Below, piece after piece: positions 35,421 through 46,532 of a stretch of 64,000 nt of DNA. How positions within the stretch are numbered: position 1 is the first letter of the stretch; every line of letters starts with the position of its first letter. Under the pieces are notes generated by a model. It was not told the origin of the DNA. It saw nothing but the letters and a program-made list of their open reading frames with translations, and did not search any database. Made by a program: the position numbers and the translations under genes. This DNA comes from Agaricus subrufescens. Its lineage: Eukaryota; Basidiomycota; Agaricomycetes; Agaricales; Agaricaceae. The stretch spans positions 1,226,233 through 1,290,232 of the forward strand of contig CM057068.1 of NCBI GenBank assembly GCA_029945375.1, written 5' to 3'.

Positions 35421-35926
35421 GATCACATCAGGGGGCTGGCAGCCGAGCAATTCGCTAAATCAACCCTCCCATCATGGACCATCAAAATTTCCTAAAGCGG
35501 ACCTTCTCACGGGGTTGTTGCAGTCCTAGTCACTTCGAGGTAACAGCTAAGTCACATCAACGTCACATCAACTTGGAAACCAGCACGACATCGGTCCTCC
35601 AGAATCTGTGTTTGCGGTAGAGGCATAATGAGGGGTTTGGAACAGAGAATGTATATTGTGATAACTATTGTGATAAGAAAATAATTTCGCCGAGAATATT
35701 GCACAGTATTATCTGGGGATTATCAGTACAATCGGGAGCGTCATCGCATTGATGTCATCATCAGCAGTGACTGATGTTTTCCCAGCGTGATGCTCAGCGT
35801 GATTCTCAGCGTGATGATAGAAGTCGCAACAACCCCGTGAGAAGGTCCGCTTTAGGAAATTTTGATGGTCCATGATGGGAGGGTTGATTTAGCGAATTGC
35901 TCGGCTGCCAGCCCCCTGGATCACAT
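35421..35926. repeat. target-site duplications flanking hAT-type element
   Basis: GATCACAT occurs at 35421-35428 and again at 35919-35926, directly abutting the two ends of the inverted-repeat element. An exact 8-bp duplication is the hallmark of hAT-superfamily insertion. Confidence 0.9.
35429..35918. mobile_element. non-autonomous hAT-type MITE (490 bp)
   Basis: The element has 93-bp terminal inverted repeats (35429-35521 and 35826-35918) that appear identical by eye. They begin CAGGGGGCTGGCAGCCG and end with the complement. It contains no transposase frame. The 8-bp target duplication GATCACAT and CAGGG-type termini are typical of hAT elements. Perfect repeats suggest recent insertion, so an autonomous source element may exist elsewhere in the genome. 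Confidence 0.9.
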
Positions 35927-36850
35927 ATTCTCCGGATATGAATCAGTGACTGACCATTGGCTGCCGAACATGCTCAGTACACACACCAGACTGCCCAACC
36001 AAAGTCAAGCCGACTACTACTCCCGGCGCCGCTCCGAAACGAGGCGTAAATGTAGTTGAGGGGCTCCAAACATGATTGATCCACTCAGGATCCACTCATA
36101 AAGACGGTCACAGTCGGTTTCGAGGGGAGAAAATGGCAAGAGCAGATCGTGATGAAACCCGAACTCCGACGTCGAGCTCAAAATGTCGAGTGGCTATTTT
36201 TGCCGGGGCTCCGCCACAACCAAAAAAACCAATGACTTCGCTTTGCCCCCTAGTTCTTGTTACTTCGAGGAGATGTATGTGAGTAGCAAACGCGGACTTG
36301 TGGGGTTCGTTGTCAGAAACAGAAGGAAGCCCATTGTTTTCCTTGACGTCTTTGGACATAACGGATAGAAGAACCTATCTAATGTTCAGGCTATAATCTA
36401 TACACGTACGATAACATCCGGCCCTCGAGGGGAGAGGTGACTGCCTTGGAATTGATTCTCATATATCAAACTCACGTCCATACATCATTTTAGCTAAACC
36501 TTCTTTCAGTGGCCAAATTCATCGACTCTCTACATCCACAGTCAGATTCAGCTCTCCAAAGGACCTACATCATGAATTCCTCTCAATCCCATTCGCGTTA
36601 ACAACCGTCTTCTAGATAATCAGGTTTCCTCAACGCCCACGGTTACTGGGTCGACCTAGTTCCGTTACATGTAACCAAGTATCGCAGACGTATAGATACG
36701 GATTGCACCTAAGATATCCGAGAAGGTGACATCGAAGGGAGAGGATAGTACCACAGGTACAGTTCTAGATTCATAACCAAAGTAAGGCGTACTTGGACCC
36801 CAGAAGAGATTGTAGCTCTCCCACTCCAAGGTCCCACAAGCTAACAGTGA
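35927..36850. other. intergenic
   Basis: No supported gene. The short frames here lack motifs. Confidence 0.4.
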
Positions 36851-37521
36851 TGTGCGGTTCATGAACCTCAGGAGTGTTCGTGAACGGTTCATCAACTAGT
36901 GATGAACGGTGAACCATCAGTCCCATCATGAACCATATGTCAGTGTCTCACGCATGAAAATACGAACGAAATACTGGCGAGAAGGGTAGATCATTTTTCT
37001 TCATCAGCTCTACACCACTTTTCAATGCCTCCTGTACTGAGAGCACTGTGTATCACAGGCAAAGTATATTGATTAATTACTGTAGTATTGCAAATCATAT
37101 TGTATAGCATGCGACCAACGGTGAAAATTTTCGAGCCATACGCTACGGTGCCAAGAATGCTTTGATAGCTATGTCAGGAGTAGCAAAAGAGTACACTTAA
37201 ATATAGGAAGGGACGACAATCCAAGCAAGCCCTTACAGATTACTAGTATTTGATCTGATCATTATTCATGATTGGCGCATTCAGCTGAACGGCAGCATCT
37301 ATACGCTGAAGGTAATATGAATGAAAATGCAGACACAATATTCTACTCAATGAGCTGACCCAAAAACTTTTATTTTGTTGCCAGGTTGCGTGTTTTATAT
37401 TGGCTTTCTCCATTTGTACGTAATCACTGCTGCCATAGGCAAGTTCATGCGCATATGAACGGTTCATGAACTGTTGATGAACTATATTACGAAGTTCATG
37501 AACCGCTCATGAACCGCACAA
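36851..37521. mobile_element. possible small inverted-repeat element with GGTTCATGAAC motifs
   Basis: The ends carry a 14-bp inverted repeat (TGTGCGGTTCATGA at 36851 and its complement ending at 37521). Inside each end are several copies of GGTTCATGAAC / GTTCATGAACCG in both orientations, resembling the subterminal repeats bound by transposases of small DNA transposons. There is no coding capacity, and no exact target duplication was seen. It may be an old, eroded element. Confidence 0.5.
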
Positions 37522-38345
37522 CACTGCAAGCGTCAAAGTCTTAGAATCCCTTAGGCAAAACTTCGTACCATCGGTTCAACGAGACCTTGGCATGCATCAA
37601 TGAACTTGCTGTCCAAAGGACTAGTGGACTCGATGCGGGCGGTATTCACTGGAGTGGCATTAACCCACTACGACACGTCGTTTTTCTTGAGCAGCAACCG
37701 TAACTGCGCAATGACTAGGACTACAACCTACGCACCTGTATGTTGTAGTAAGAGTTGTGAGGTCTCAGAGAGTTTCCGAGAGAGAGCGAGTAGACGATTC
37801 GAGAGTAGAATTGGTCTATCTATATCATAATTGCATAAGTTCTTTTATACATAAATCATCTTTATTTGTACATAGCCTATAAGGTATATAACTCGAGTGT
37901 AAGAATGTTCTAGATGAATAAAATGCATAAATGTTTATTGGTTCAGGATATGTCGGTGCTCATGATAACAATTAGTATCATGAGCGATGTCTAATCTGAG
38001 ATATACTCAGGTTATCGTCTTACTGTTCATAGAGAAATCGTACGGATCATGGACCGATCCGGAAACTTATTCTGAGTGTATCGAGGGCATCCATGAGTGA
38101 ATCCAACAGTTTTAGTATATATATATCATTTATCTAATCGTCACACCCACAGCATGTAACCTTCTGAGGAACTGCACGAAACTAGCCCGAACAATGTGTT
38201 TTCAGACATGCGCCAGACAGCAAAAGTCAAAACCTCATAGCGCTGTCCACTCTGCATTTGCATCCTGAATATCAAACAACTTGTGGCAGGCGAAAGACTT
38301 GTCGTACGCCGTTGACATCCAATATACCTTATTATCAGCTTGAAA
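37522..38345. other. intergenic, possible LTR-like segment
   Basis: A segment from 37741 to 38109 begins TGTTG and ends CAACA and includes TATA-like stretches, as solo LTRs do. No direct target duplication or internal retroelement domain supports it, so it is not called as an element. Confidence 0.3.
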
Positions 38346-39649
38346 TCATTGGACCATTTCCGTTGTTAGTAGTGTGCTGATGTACGTAGAATGACTGGGA
38401 ATATTTGAACAGGCTCGAAATGCTAGGAGGAGAGACATTGATTTAGGGGTATAGAATTGGCTTGACCTATTAAGATCTTCTAGAAAGTGCTTGGAAGATG
38501 GGCTTTTGGAATATGTAGGCCCAAACCACAGCGAGACGTATAACATGTCATTCTGGAGACAAAGGTGGCACATGAGACCAATATGGCCAAGAGCCTGGTA
38601 GCAAAAGTAATAAATGACGGCAAAGGCCTTTTCCACAGTCACAAGAATATCCGTAGGGATATCCGAAAGCGCGCGAATATAGAAGTGGTTAAGAGCAGAA
38701 TAACGTCGATCATCCAAAGGTGAGGAAGAACCAGCCATATACGCCAAAAATGTCTCCAAGTGTGCCCGTGGTCACCACCATCCATCCAATCAATGAACTG
38801 GATGATAACATCAATAAACTCGAAAACGCCAGAGACAATCTTGAGCAGACTTGACATCTGTTCTTCCGAGGGCCAGACCTTATCATGAAATACTTCTTTA
38901 TGCCCGTGGCGAAAGGCAGTGAGGTTGTGATGAAGAATCAATGCCGTGTCCGCCGGGCCTTCGCCATAACAAACAAGTAGTCGAAGATAACGCAAGGGCA
39001 TCAACGGGTCAAGAAGGTTGTGAATGGGAAGTTCGAATGAGGTGCAGACCGAAATAATCCACAGCAAAAGCGATGGATGTCGCATGGATCCGAATCCGTA
39101 AATCAAGCGAAAGAGCTCTTTATCATGCCTTTGGATTTGAAGCGGAGGACGACGACGGGTGGTGTAATAGCATACTGAGGATGAGACTGTTGGAGTGCCT
39201 TCCACGGTTCATAGATGAGCTTTTAGAATCTTGTACGAGTCGATAGCTCAAGGATTCCGGGATCACCAATCAATATTTTTGTGAGAGCATAGCGGAATGG
39301 AGGGTAAGATACCGCAAGTCCAGAGACAAGCGAGCAGATATCGTAGGTCGACGACGATGGCATGTGGTAGAGCTGTCCGAGTCGCTGAGCATCAAAAAGA
39401 ATGCCAGCAAGGACAAAAACTCTACAACCTTCACCGAAATTACAGTCCTCGTGCCTGCGGTTCTGAGATGAGATAGACGTTACTTCTTCTCTCGCAGTCA
39501 CAGAGCCACGAGCTGACATCTCTTGTTGAGAGCTTGGTGAACCAGCAAAGATAACCCTCCGAATACTCACAGAAGTTTCGGGCAAACGAAAAAGTACCGT
39601 TGTTTGTTCGTGGGCGGTCCCACATTGACAAGTTAGACGTAATACTCAC
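38346..39649 (-). pseudogene. divergent NACHT-family gene remnant
   Basis: The protein pieces align in order with the NACHT and winged-helix region of fungal NLR-like proteins, but in a different subfamily from copies A-H. They read LAVSYPPFRYALTKIL, DPGILELSTRTRF, HPSLLLWIISV (sensor region), KVWPSEEQMSSLLKIVSGVF, SPLDDRRYSALNHFYIRAL and FLEDLNRSSQFY. At least two frame changes (near 39210 and 38740) and stops separate them. No intact P-loop is visible upstream. It is a decayed gene showing that this locus hosted more than one NACHT lineage. Confidence 0.65.
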
Positions 39650-40884
39650 GAGGCCTCGAACTATCCCAGAATTCGCACTCGTTATGGTTAGAATGAGCCA
39701 AGATAGAGTAGTAGCAATATTTTAATAAATATCTCAACCACTATTCCACGAGCCTGAGCCATATTCCAAACAGGAGACGATTTCAAATCTTACATTCTGG
39801 TACCGACAATTCCGCATCCAATGCTTGTTTCAATTTTGGGTGCATGACGATTGTGAATTTATCAACAGCGTAATGTTGGAGACAAAGAAGAGGGTGGGAC
39901 CGGGCTAGAATCCTGTGCAGGTTCGATGCGTAAAATAACTCGCCCTAGGCAGGAAGACCCTTCAACGTCAAGAACATGATGGACAATTCCACCTCCGAGT
40001 CGCTCATTCTGTTCGTTGACATACAGGGGTCACCTGTCCAAGGAAAAAACTCAAACATAACGTCATCCTAATGGAAAAGAGATCTCACTCGTGTCCGGAT
40101 ACACGGAGAGATAAGGAGGTTGTTGTGAAAAGAAGATAAGCAATTGTATGCCGGAGACTGATAAGATTGTATACAGTTTCAGAACACCACGTAACCTCGC
40201 ATTGATACATACGAACACTCGCAGGCCGAAAAAGATAAAAGGATACACAAGTTCAACATAACCCAACTTGAAGCAATTTCTCTCAACAATTGACTAAGAC
40301 TTATTGTCCACACCAAATACACTCAACCAGGAGCGTCCAATTCCCAAGGCAATACTCGTCAAAACCCCCGAAAAAAAAACAGCATTTCAATACAAAACAA
40401 AAAGAAAACTGACAAACCAAAACCAAAAAACTCAAAAACAAAGCAATAGTAATCGCATTTATACAGATACATAAGTAAAAAAAAAAAAGAAAAACCAAAA
40501 AAAAAACTTCCATAACCCAAAACCCAAACCCAGATCAAATGAAAAAAAGACATTCACAACATAAAAAGAGGCTCGTAAGAAAATGTGAGGTCGTGATCGT
40601 CGTTACGGAGGGGAGGGAAGATTCCATCTTCAAGATTTCCGTTTTTTTTTTTTTTTGTATTTATTTTGCCCATCATTTCTCAGAAAAATCTTCGTCTTCT
40701 TGCGTTCCTACAAATCAAAAATGAAAGCACCGGGAAAGGAAAACAATTTCAGCGTCATCAAATAAAAGGGGAAATGGAGGGGGATAAGGTAAGAACGGGA
40801 GGACCGAGACCGCATAGGCCGAAAATATAATAAATTGAACGCCCTGAAGAGCGCTCGAGATATGATAAGTGAGTGAGGTAGCAC
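39650..40884. other. intergenic with A-rich tract
   Basis: No supported gene. Positions 40370-40560 form a strongly A-rich tract on the plus strand (T-rich on the minus strand, where the F-box gene ends). It is presumably part of that gene's 3' region. Confidence 0.4.
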
Positions 40885-43318
40885 TCACCTATCACAAGCA
40901 GTAAACAGCGGGTCAACGAACACAACTCTCTCAACTCTCCTCGATAACCAGGTCTCGATATCAACTCCGAGTTCACAATCCTGTACTTCAAGGCACTTTA
41001 ATCTCTTCACTCCGGTCGAACCAGTGCTAGCACTCGCAGTCGATGTTGAAGAACTGTTTACGGTCGCGGTCGTCACACTCGAACCCCATCCATGATTACC
41101 CATAGCAATGGACCCGCCACCCGGCCCCCAGTGATGCCAACCGTTGATGAACGGCGTAGAATTCGAACCGGAAGGAATGGGATGATGTGCTGGGGGATGC
41201 GTATGGTGTGGATGACTACCAGATTCGGGATTCCTAGCTTCAACGACAGCAACCAGCCTACTCACAACCTCCGAACTGAAAACACTTTGTCCGGCACCGC
41301 TACATCCTACCCTCATCTTTAACACCTCCAACCTCGGAACCAACCATCCACTATTTCCGCCCCCGCCAACAACATTGCCTCCACTTCCGTTGTTATTGTT
41401 GCCAGTTGAGTCATCGTCATAAGTTCCTAAGGATACAAGTAATGATTCGATCTGCATTCCTCCAACCTTCAAGACTCGGAGATATGGGAGTTGTGAGAGG
41501 AGGGTACGCCATGATGTTGTTGAAGTTATGAGACCGAGCGGAGAAGGTAAGTAATAAGGTATGAAAGTCGAATGAGGGTGTGAATGAGGATGGGGGTGTG
41601 TATGTGTATGGGATAGGTGTGTCGGAATCTGTGCAAGTGGTGAAATAGAGCCGAGCGTTGGAGTCGTGATCCATGGCGGGGTATCGAACCCGAGCGAAAG
41701 CTCCTCCAAAGGAATAACGGGTACATGCCCAGGCCCGGAAAATGAATTCGTCGATGTCGAACCTGAAACAGTAGCTGACCTGGTCAATAATCCCGAAATT
41801 ACATCTTCAGAAGGTTCTCTCGGATCCACAAGTAGACTGAGACTCTTCAGTTGAGGAAGGACCAGGCAGTCCACCAACTGGCTCATCAACCAGTGACCAC
41901 CTACTCTCAGCGTTTTAACACCATCGAGCCTCAAAGGTGTCAATGGTAGGACGTTCGAAAGAACACCGGTGAAATATAGAGACAAACTCTCCAAGTTTTC
42001 TGTGCATTGTGCTACAATGTATCGAATTCGATCGAGAGGGAGCGCGGGGTTGATGGGAGCACGCAAATTTAGGTGTCGGAGGAGGCTGCTGGAAAAGAGA
42101 GGGGATGACCATTTGAAAGGGACGAGCTGGAGGGTCAGGGAGGTCAAGGAAGGGAGCGAGAAGGGAGATTGCGTGTTTGGTAGCCAGGCCCAATCGGATG
42201 CCGCACAACTGCTTTCAGAACTTGAAATTTCAAATTCTCGGAGGAGCGGCGCCTCGCCTAAACGACGAATTTATCACCGCAAGCCGATGAACGGGGCGCT
42301 GATGCACTCACCGGCAATAGAAGCAAGCGCAGTCATAGACTTGAACGCTTTGTCGTATCGAAAGATGAACCTCTCCCATCTCGGCATTTGTTCAATGAGA
42401 TAATAAAATGCAATATGGGCCCAATGAATGCTGGGTCTGTTGACGACTGTCAACGACGGGCCGGAGTCCTGAGAATATGGCGGTGGTCCAGAGACGACCG
42501 TTGATCCGGTGCCGGCAGGATTAGTAGTGAGGTGAGCCAGAGGCGGCAGAGGGGATGTCGTATGCAGTGGAGCTGGAGCGGTCGCGGCAGTTGAGCCGGT
42601 CCATGCAGGGAACCCAGCACTCAAGTTTCCAGATGAACGTCTTCTTCTCCGTTGATTGGCGTTGAGAAGAGTGGCGGTTGTATTAGGGCATTGATCCGTT
42701 ACGCGGAGATATATCTCGATGTCTAAGGGGACGGTGTGGCCGGAGCGCTCGAGCCATAGTCTGACAAGCTCCGGAGACGATGTCGGCGTGGTGATGAGCC
42801 GGATCTGGGAGAGAAACGAGAATAAGCACAGGAAATGACTAAATATAGAGGAAGAATGACTGCATGAGAGATTATGGAGAGCGACAGAGACAATGCAGCA
42901 GTGCATGCCACAGCGGCGGCGGCCGGCTCACCTTTGACCACAGCCTCGGCGTGCGAGTGGCGAGTCTTCTCCAGGACGAGGACACAGCGGAAAGCACCCA
43001 CGCACAAGCCGCGTGCTCCTCGAAATTCCACAGGAAAATTTCCCTCAGCAGCTCAGCGGGCAGGCGCCGGACGGGGCTCAAGTAGGCCCGTGTGCGGGCG
43101 GCCTCCTGGTCGAGGGCCTTTTTCTGGTCGGCAAGTCGGGCGATAGCCGCCTGGGTATCGTGGATCTGCTGGGCAAGGGCGCGCTCGCGGTCGGAGATCT
43201 GGGTGTCGAGGTCGAGGGTCTGCTGGAGGGTGTGCCGGAGATGCGACTGGGCGCGGAGCAGCGAGTCGGGGGTCGGAGGATCTGGCAGCGTCGACGGCAA
43301 CATGTTGGGGGAAGCCAA
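40885..43318 (-). CDS. F-box protein with C-terminal leucine-rich-type region
   Basis: Predicted substrate-recognition subunit of an SCF ubiquitin ligase; the family is greatly expanded in Agaricomycetes. Exons: 43318-42932, 42804-42312 and 42257-40885, giving 750 aa. Residues about 18-70 form a heptad-rich coiled coil (QISDRERALAQQIHDTQAAI). The F-box follows: YLSPVRRLPAELLREIFLW and CAWVLSAVSSSWRRLATRTP. The rest has leucine-rich segments typical of LRR-like arches (LESLSLYFTGVL, GVKTLRVGGHWL, RLEVLKMRVG, RLKCLEVQDCEL), interrupted by low-complexity His/Pro/Gly/Asn loops such as SHTHTHPHPHSHPHS. The stop TGA at 40885 lies within AGGTGAGT, so a further 3' exon cannot be excluded. Confidence 0.88.
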
Positions 43319-43422
43319 GTCCGGCCTCCTGTGTCTATTCCCCTTTCAAACTCCGCAGGCCATCTCCGGAAACATACAGTTCACTATTGTGCTAGCAAAA
43401 TGGAAAACATATCCAGCGCGCT

Positions 43423-43914
43423 CTACTTTTTGTTCGCCGCCTCTATCGCCTCTCCGTTCTTGCACGCGATGATCTTGATCCGCTGCGCAACCACCTGCTC
43501 GTTCGACTCCATCTTGAACGACGGGTTCTTGACGATGAACGTCCACACGTCGTCGCACAGCCGGTAGGTATGGAGGTGGCCCTGCCAGCCATGTCAGCAC
43601 AGCCCTCGCGAAGCCGGCCAGACGCACCTTGAGTGTGGTCTTCGTCTTCACCTGCCGCACCATCGTGTCCGCAAGCGACTTGTCGAACTACGCAACCGAT
43701 TACACATAAATGACGCACTCGTTTCACACCCACACACCTGTTGCAACACCTTCATCGCCAACTGCGGCGTAATCGCGCCGCTGGTAATCAACTCATCCAA
43801 CGAGTCTGTCAATGCCATGCCAATTCTAGACTGCGTCATTAGCCCCGCTCTCCTGGCAAACGTGAACCGTACGCACGACGACCCACGGTAAAACTCGTAG
43901 TATGCCGTCGCCAT
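43423..43914 (-). CDS. TOA2: transcription initiation factor IIA gamma subunit
   Basis: Small subunit of TFIIA, which stabilises TBP on the TATA box; nuclear, single-copy housekeeping gene. Four exons: 43914-43877, 43825-43738, 43687-43628 and 43581-43423, giving 114 aa, a normal size. The helical N-terminal domain reads [20 protein letters not shown] and [13 protein letters not shown]. The beta-barrel part reads [20 protein letters not shown], followed by [14 protein letters not shown]. All splice sites are GT-AG and keep frame. The gene lies 105 bp from the start of the F-box gene in the same direction and is a useful synteny anchor for this otherwise fast-evolving window. Confidence 0.95.
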
Positions 43915-44185
43915 CTTCCTATTGCATCAGATATGCTCCCAAATGCGTGTCTCGTCGATTAGACGCTTCGTTACTGCGCTGCAGATGGTCAGGGAGAAGT
44001 ATTGGGTGAAAATTTGTCGTGGGCGCACTGCGACGACGACGGGCAACACAGAGAGCATCCAGTCATCCACCCAGAGCCTTTGATTGCGTCAGCGCCACGT
44101 GACACGGCCGAGTATAGGCAGTGGGCACTCAATTCACATCAAGCTACAGTACTTCGTACCAACGATACACAGAAATCAGTCCAAT

Positions 44186-46035
44186 TTAAACGTCCGAACG
44201 AACCGTATCTAACGATGCTCGCCCCCAATGGCCACTGGTACCTATAGCAGTTGTCACCATGACTGTCTGGAATTCATACCGTCTACTTCGTCCTGGCAAC
44301 TCGTTCGTCGATGTAGCCAGAGATAACTTTGGGTCTCGGAGATTCAGCATCAGTCGAGATACCATTATTGATGATCCACTTCTCCAGTCAATATATTCCC
44401 CAAACAGTCAAAGTAGGACTTTACACTTACACGTTCGTGAGCATGGTAAAAGAACCTCGGCTCAGCGGCTGAATATAGCATGTGAGGATAGATGGGAAAG
44501 AAGAAGTAAATTACGTACACCACCGGCCTATCGTATCGTCAGTTAAGCCACTCACTAAGGAGACAGTAGTTACAGATACACGTACAAAAAAAGTCGCAAT
44601 ATTGCCTATATTGAAAGCAACCATCGCGCTTTGAAAAGTCAACCAGTGTCACCAGCGCCGTATCTTTCTTCCTCGGCTTACCCAAAATATACAGTCCCTA
44701 TACGTGCATTAAACTCAAGCATCCTGAACAAGGTAATGATCACACCTACCATCTCGTATAAGCATTTTCAGCAAACTAATACCATTTCCTTTAGGGAGCG
44801 ACAATGTCTTGTATAATGTCATCCCGAATACCAGAACATCAAACACCAGTTCACCTAACCAAGCAAAAGCGAGATCTACCATAAATTAACTCTCTCTCGA
44901 ACGTTACGATAACAGGGATAGCTGACGTACGACGGGCCCTGCACGCGGAATTATTGTCAGCTTTGTATCCAAATTCATAGCACAAAAAGGTACCTACTCA
45001 GTTTCGTCTAATGTGGCACCGCAGCCATAAGGTATATAAACCGGCGGCGATTTTACACCCGCCACATTGGCGATAATGACCCACTAGATGAATGAAATAA
45101 ACCAATGAACGAGTGATACCTGCCAAGTTCTTACCACTCCTACCCCTATACTGCTGAGCGCAACTCCAGTGTAAAGGATTACCACCCAAGTCTTTCGACC
45201 ATATAGTGCGTATATACGCATTATCATCAAGACTGGGCCAGAACGAGGTCATAAAACGAAGTATCACAGGAGAAGAAAGAAAACGTACTCGCGACTATGA
45301 ATTGAACCACGACAACTAAGAATTGATGATACACCTGCATATGTCCGCACCTTTTCAATCCGATACGTAAACAAAAAGCGTCATACAAAAAACAAGAGTA
45401 CAATGCTTACCGCTAAAAAAAAAAAAGGCCAGGACAAGTTTTCAGTTTCATACAATCCAGACAAAAATCCACAACCTACTTTCTCTCTAATTGCTTGGTC
45501 ATTAATCCTCCAGAAATATTCCACCATAACAGGCACATGTCCGAGTAGAGTCAAGTAACGATTTAAGAAAAACAAGATCGAAGCCCATGGAAAACATCGA
45601 CGCTCTCCATCACGCCTAGCATTATCCCCCGACTCTAAAGTACGTCGACGCCACACAAACAGGTTTTTCAACCAACCCGGCCAAAACCGTTCAACTTCGT
45701 AAACGAATGTAAGGAGATAATCGTAAATCAGGACCGCTGTAAGATATATCAGTCAGTCGAAACTGTTGTATTTTCGTTGATACGACAAGAAAAACAAAGC
45801 CACGCCAACTGGAACGACACTTACTAAAAGAAATGGTAGCTAGTGTCCAATTAATGTACCTGCCAAAGTGAAAACATCAGGTTGGCATTGTCAGACAAGT
45901 GTTGGAATTTGCTCGGCAGTACGGCAACCCTCCCCCTCTCCATGTCGTTGTCAAAGCTACACCACGAGGACAAAGACAACTGTCATAACAAAAGACGACT
46001 CACAATGATTCGTAATCTGCCGATGTGATTTGCAT
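44186..46035 (-). CDS. DUF6533-like multi-pass membrane protein 1
   Basis: Predicted fungal integral membrane protein of unknown function (DUF6533-type, many copies in Agaricomycetes). The N-terminal exons are 46035-46004 (MQITSADYES), 45859-45825 and 45736-45480. They carry YDYLLTFVYEVERFWP, FFLNRYLTLLGHVPVMVEYF and REK. Later pieces are HQFLVVVVQFIV, LMIMRIYALYGRKTWVVILY, WVIIANV, WLGELVFDVLVFGMTLYKTL, AMVAFNIGNIATFF and GSFTMLTNV. The C terminus is SRLMLNLRDPKLS. At least eight tiny exons are needed. Between 45479 and 45351 the frame is kept only if a 2-nt exon (CG, 45411-45412) is spliced in. Hydrophobic segments suggest about six to seven membrane helices. It is paired in tandem with the next gene. 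Confidence 0.75.
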
Positions 46036-46532
46036 TATATTCGCCCCCAAGGTTCAAAAGGTCAACTTTGAACTGTAAAAAACACGCCTGGTGTTCTGTT
46101 TTCGTGAGAGGGTGATTGAGACAAAAGGAAAGATGCAAAAGGTCTTTAAGGCACTTCCAATCGGTATGTGATGTTCCAAGATACATCCTTGACAACGGGA
46201 AACAGCCTTCAGGTCCAACCATCACATGTTATTGGCATGTCTCCATCAAATGGAGATATGGCATCGAAGATCAGCGAGAATTTGTTACCCATCGGTGTTT
46301 TTATCATAAGCTATGAACCGAATGTTTGGGCAGAAATGAGGTCACATCAATTTGATGCCGGTTATCCCCGACTGACAAGAAATGCCAGCCGCCTTTGAAA
46401 CGTTGCCTAAGCGCCACGTGTCATAGCCGAGTAATAAGTATTATAGTTGACTACACTTGATTAACATGAAGCTAAAGTACTACCAACCAGGACACACGTA
46501 TCGTACTAGCGATACACAGAGATTAGTCGAAT

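Noticed and set aside
35239..35529. 96-codon plus-strand frame
   Set aside because: Runs into the inverted repeat of the hAT-type element and has no similarity to a known protein.
40300..40560. A-rich tract with long Phe/Leu-rich frames on the minus strand
   Set aside because: Low-complexity sequence (poly-T on the minus strand) producing spurious open frames.
43013..43567. 184-codon plus-strand frame over the F-box start and TFIIA gamma
   Set aside because: It overlaps two well-supported genes on the other strand and has no motif.
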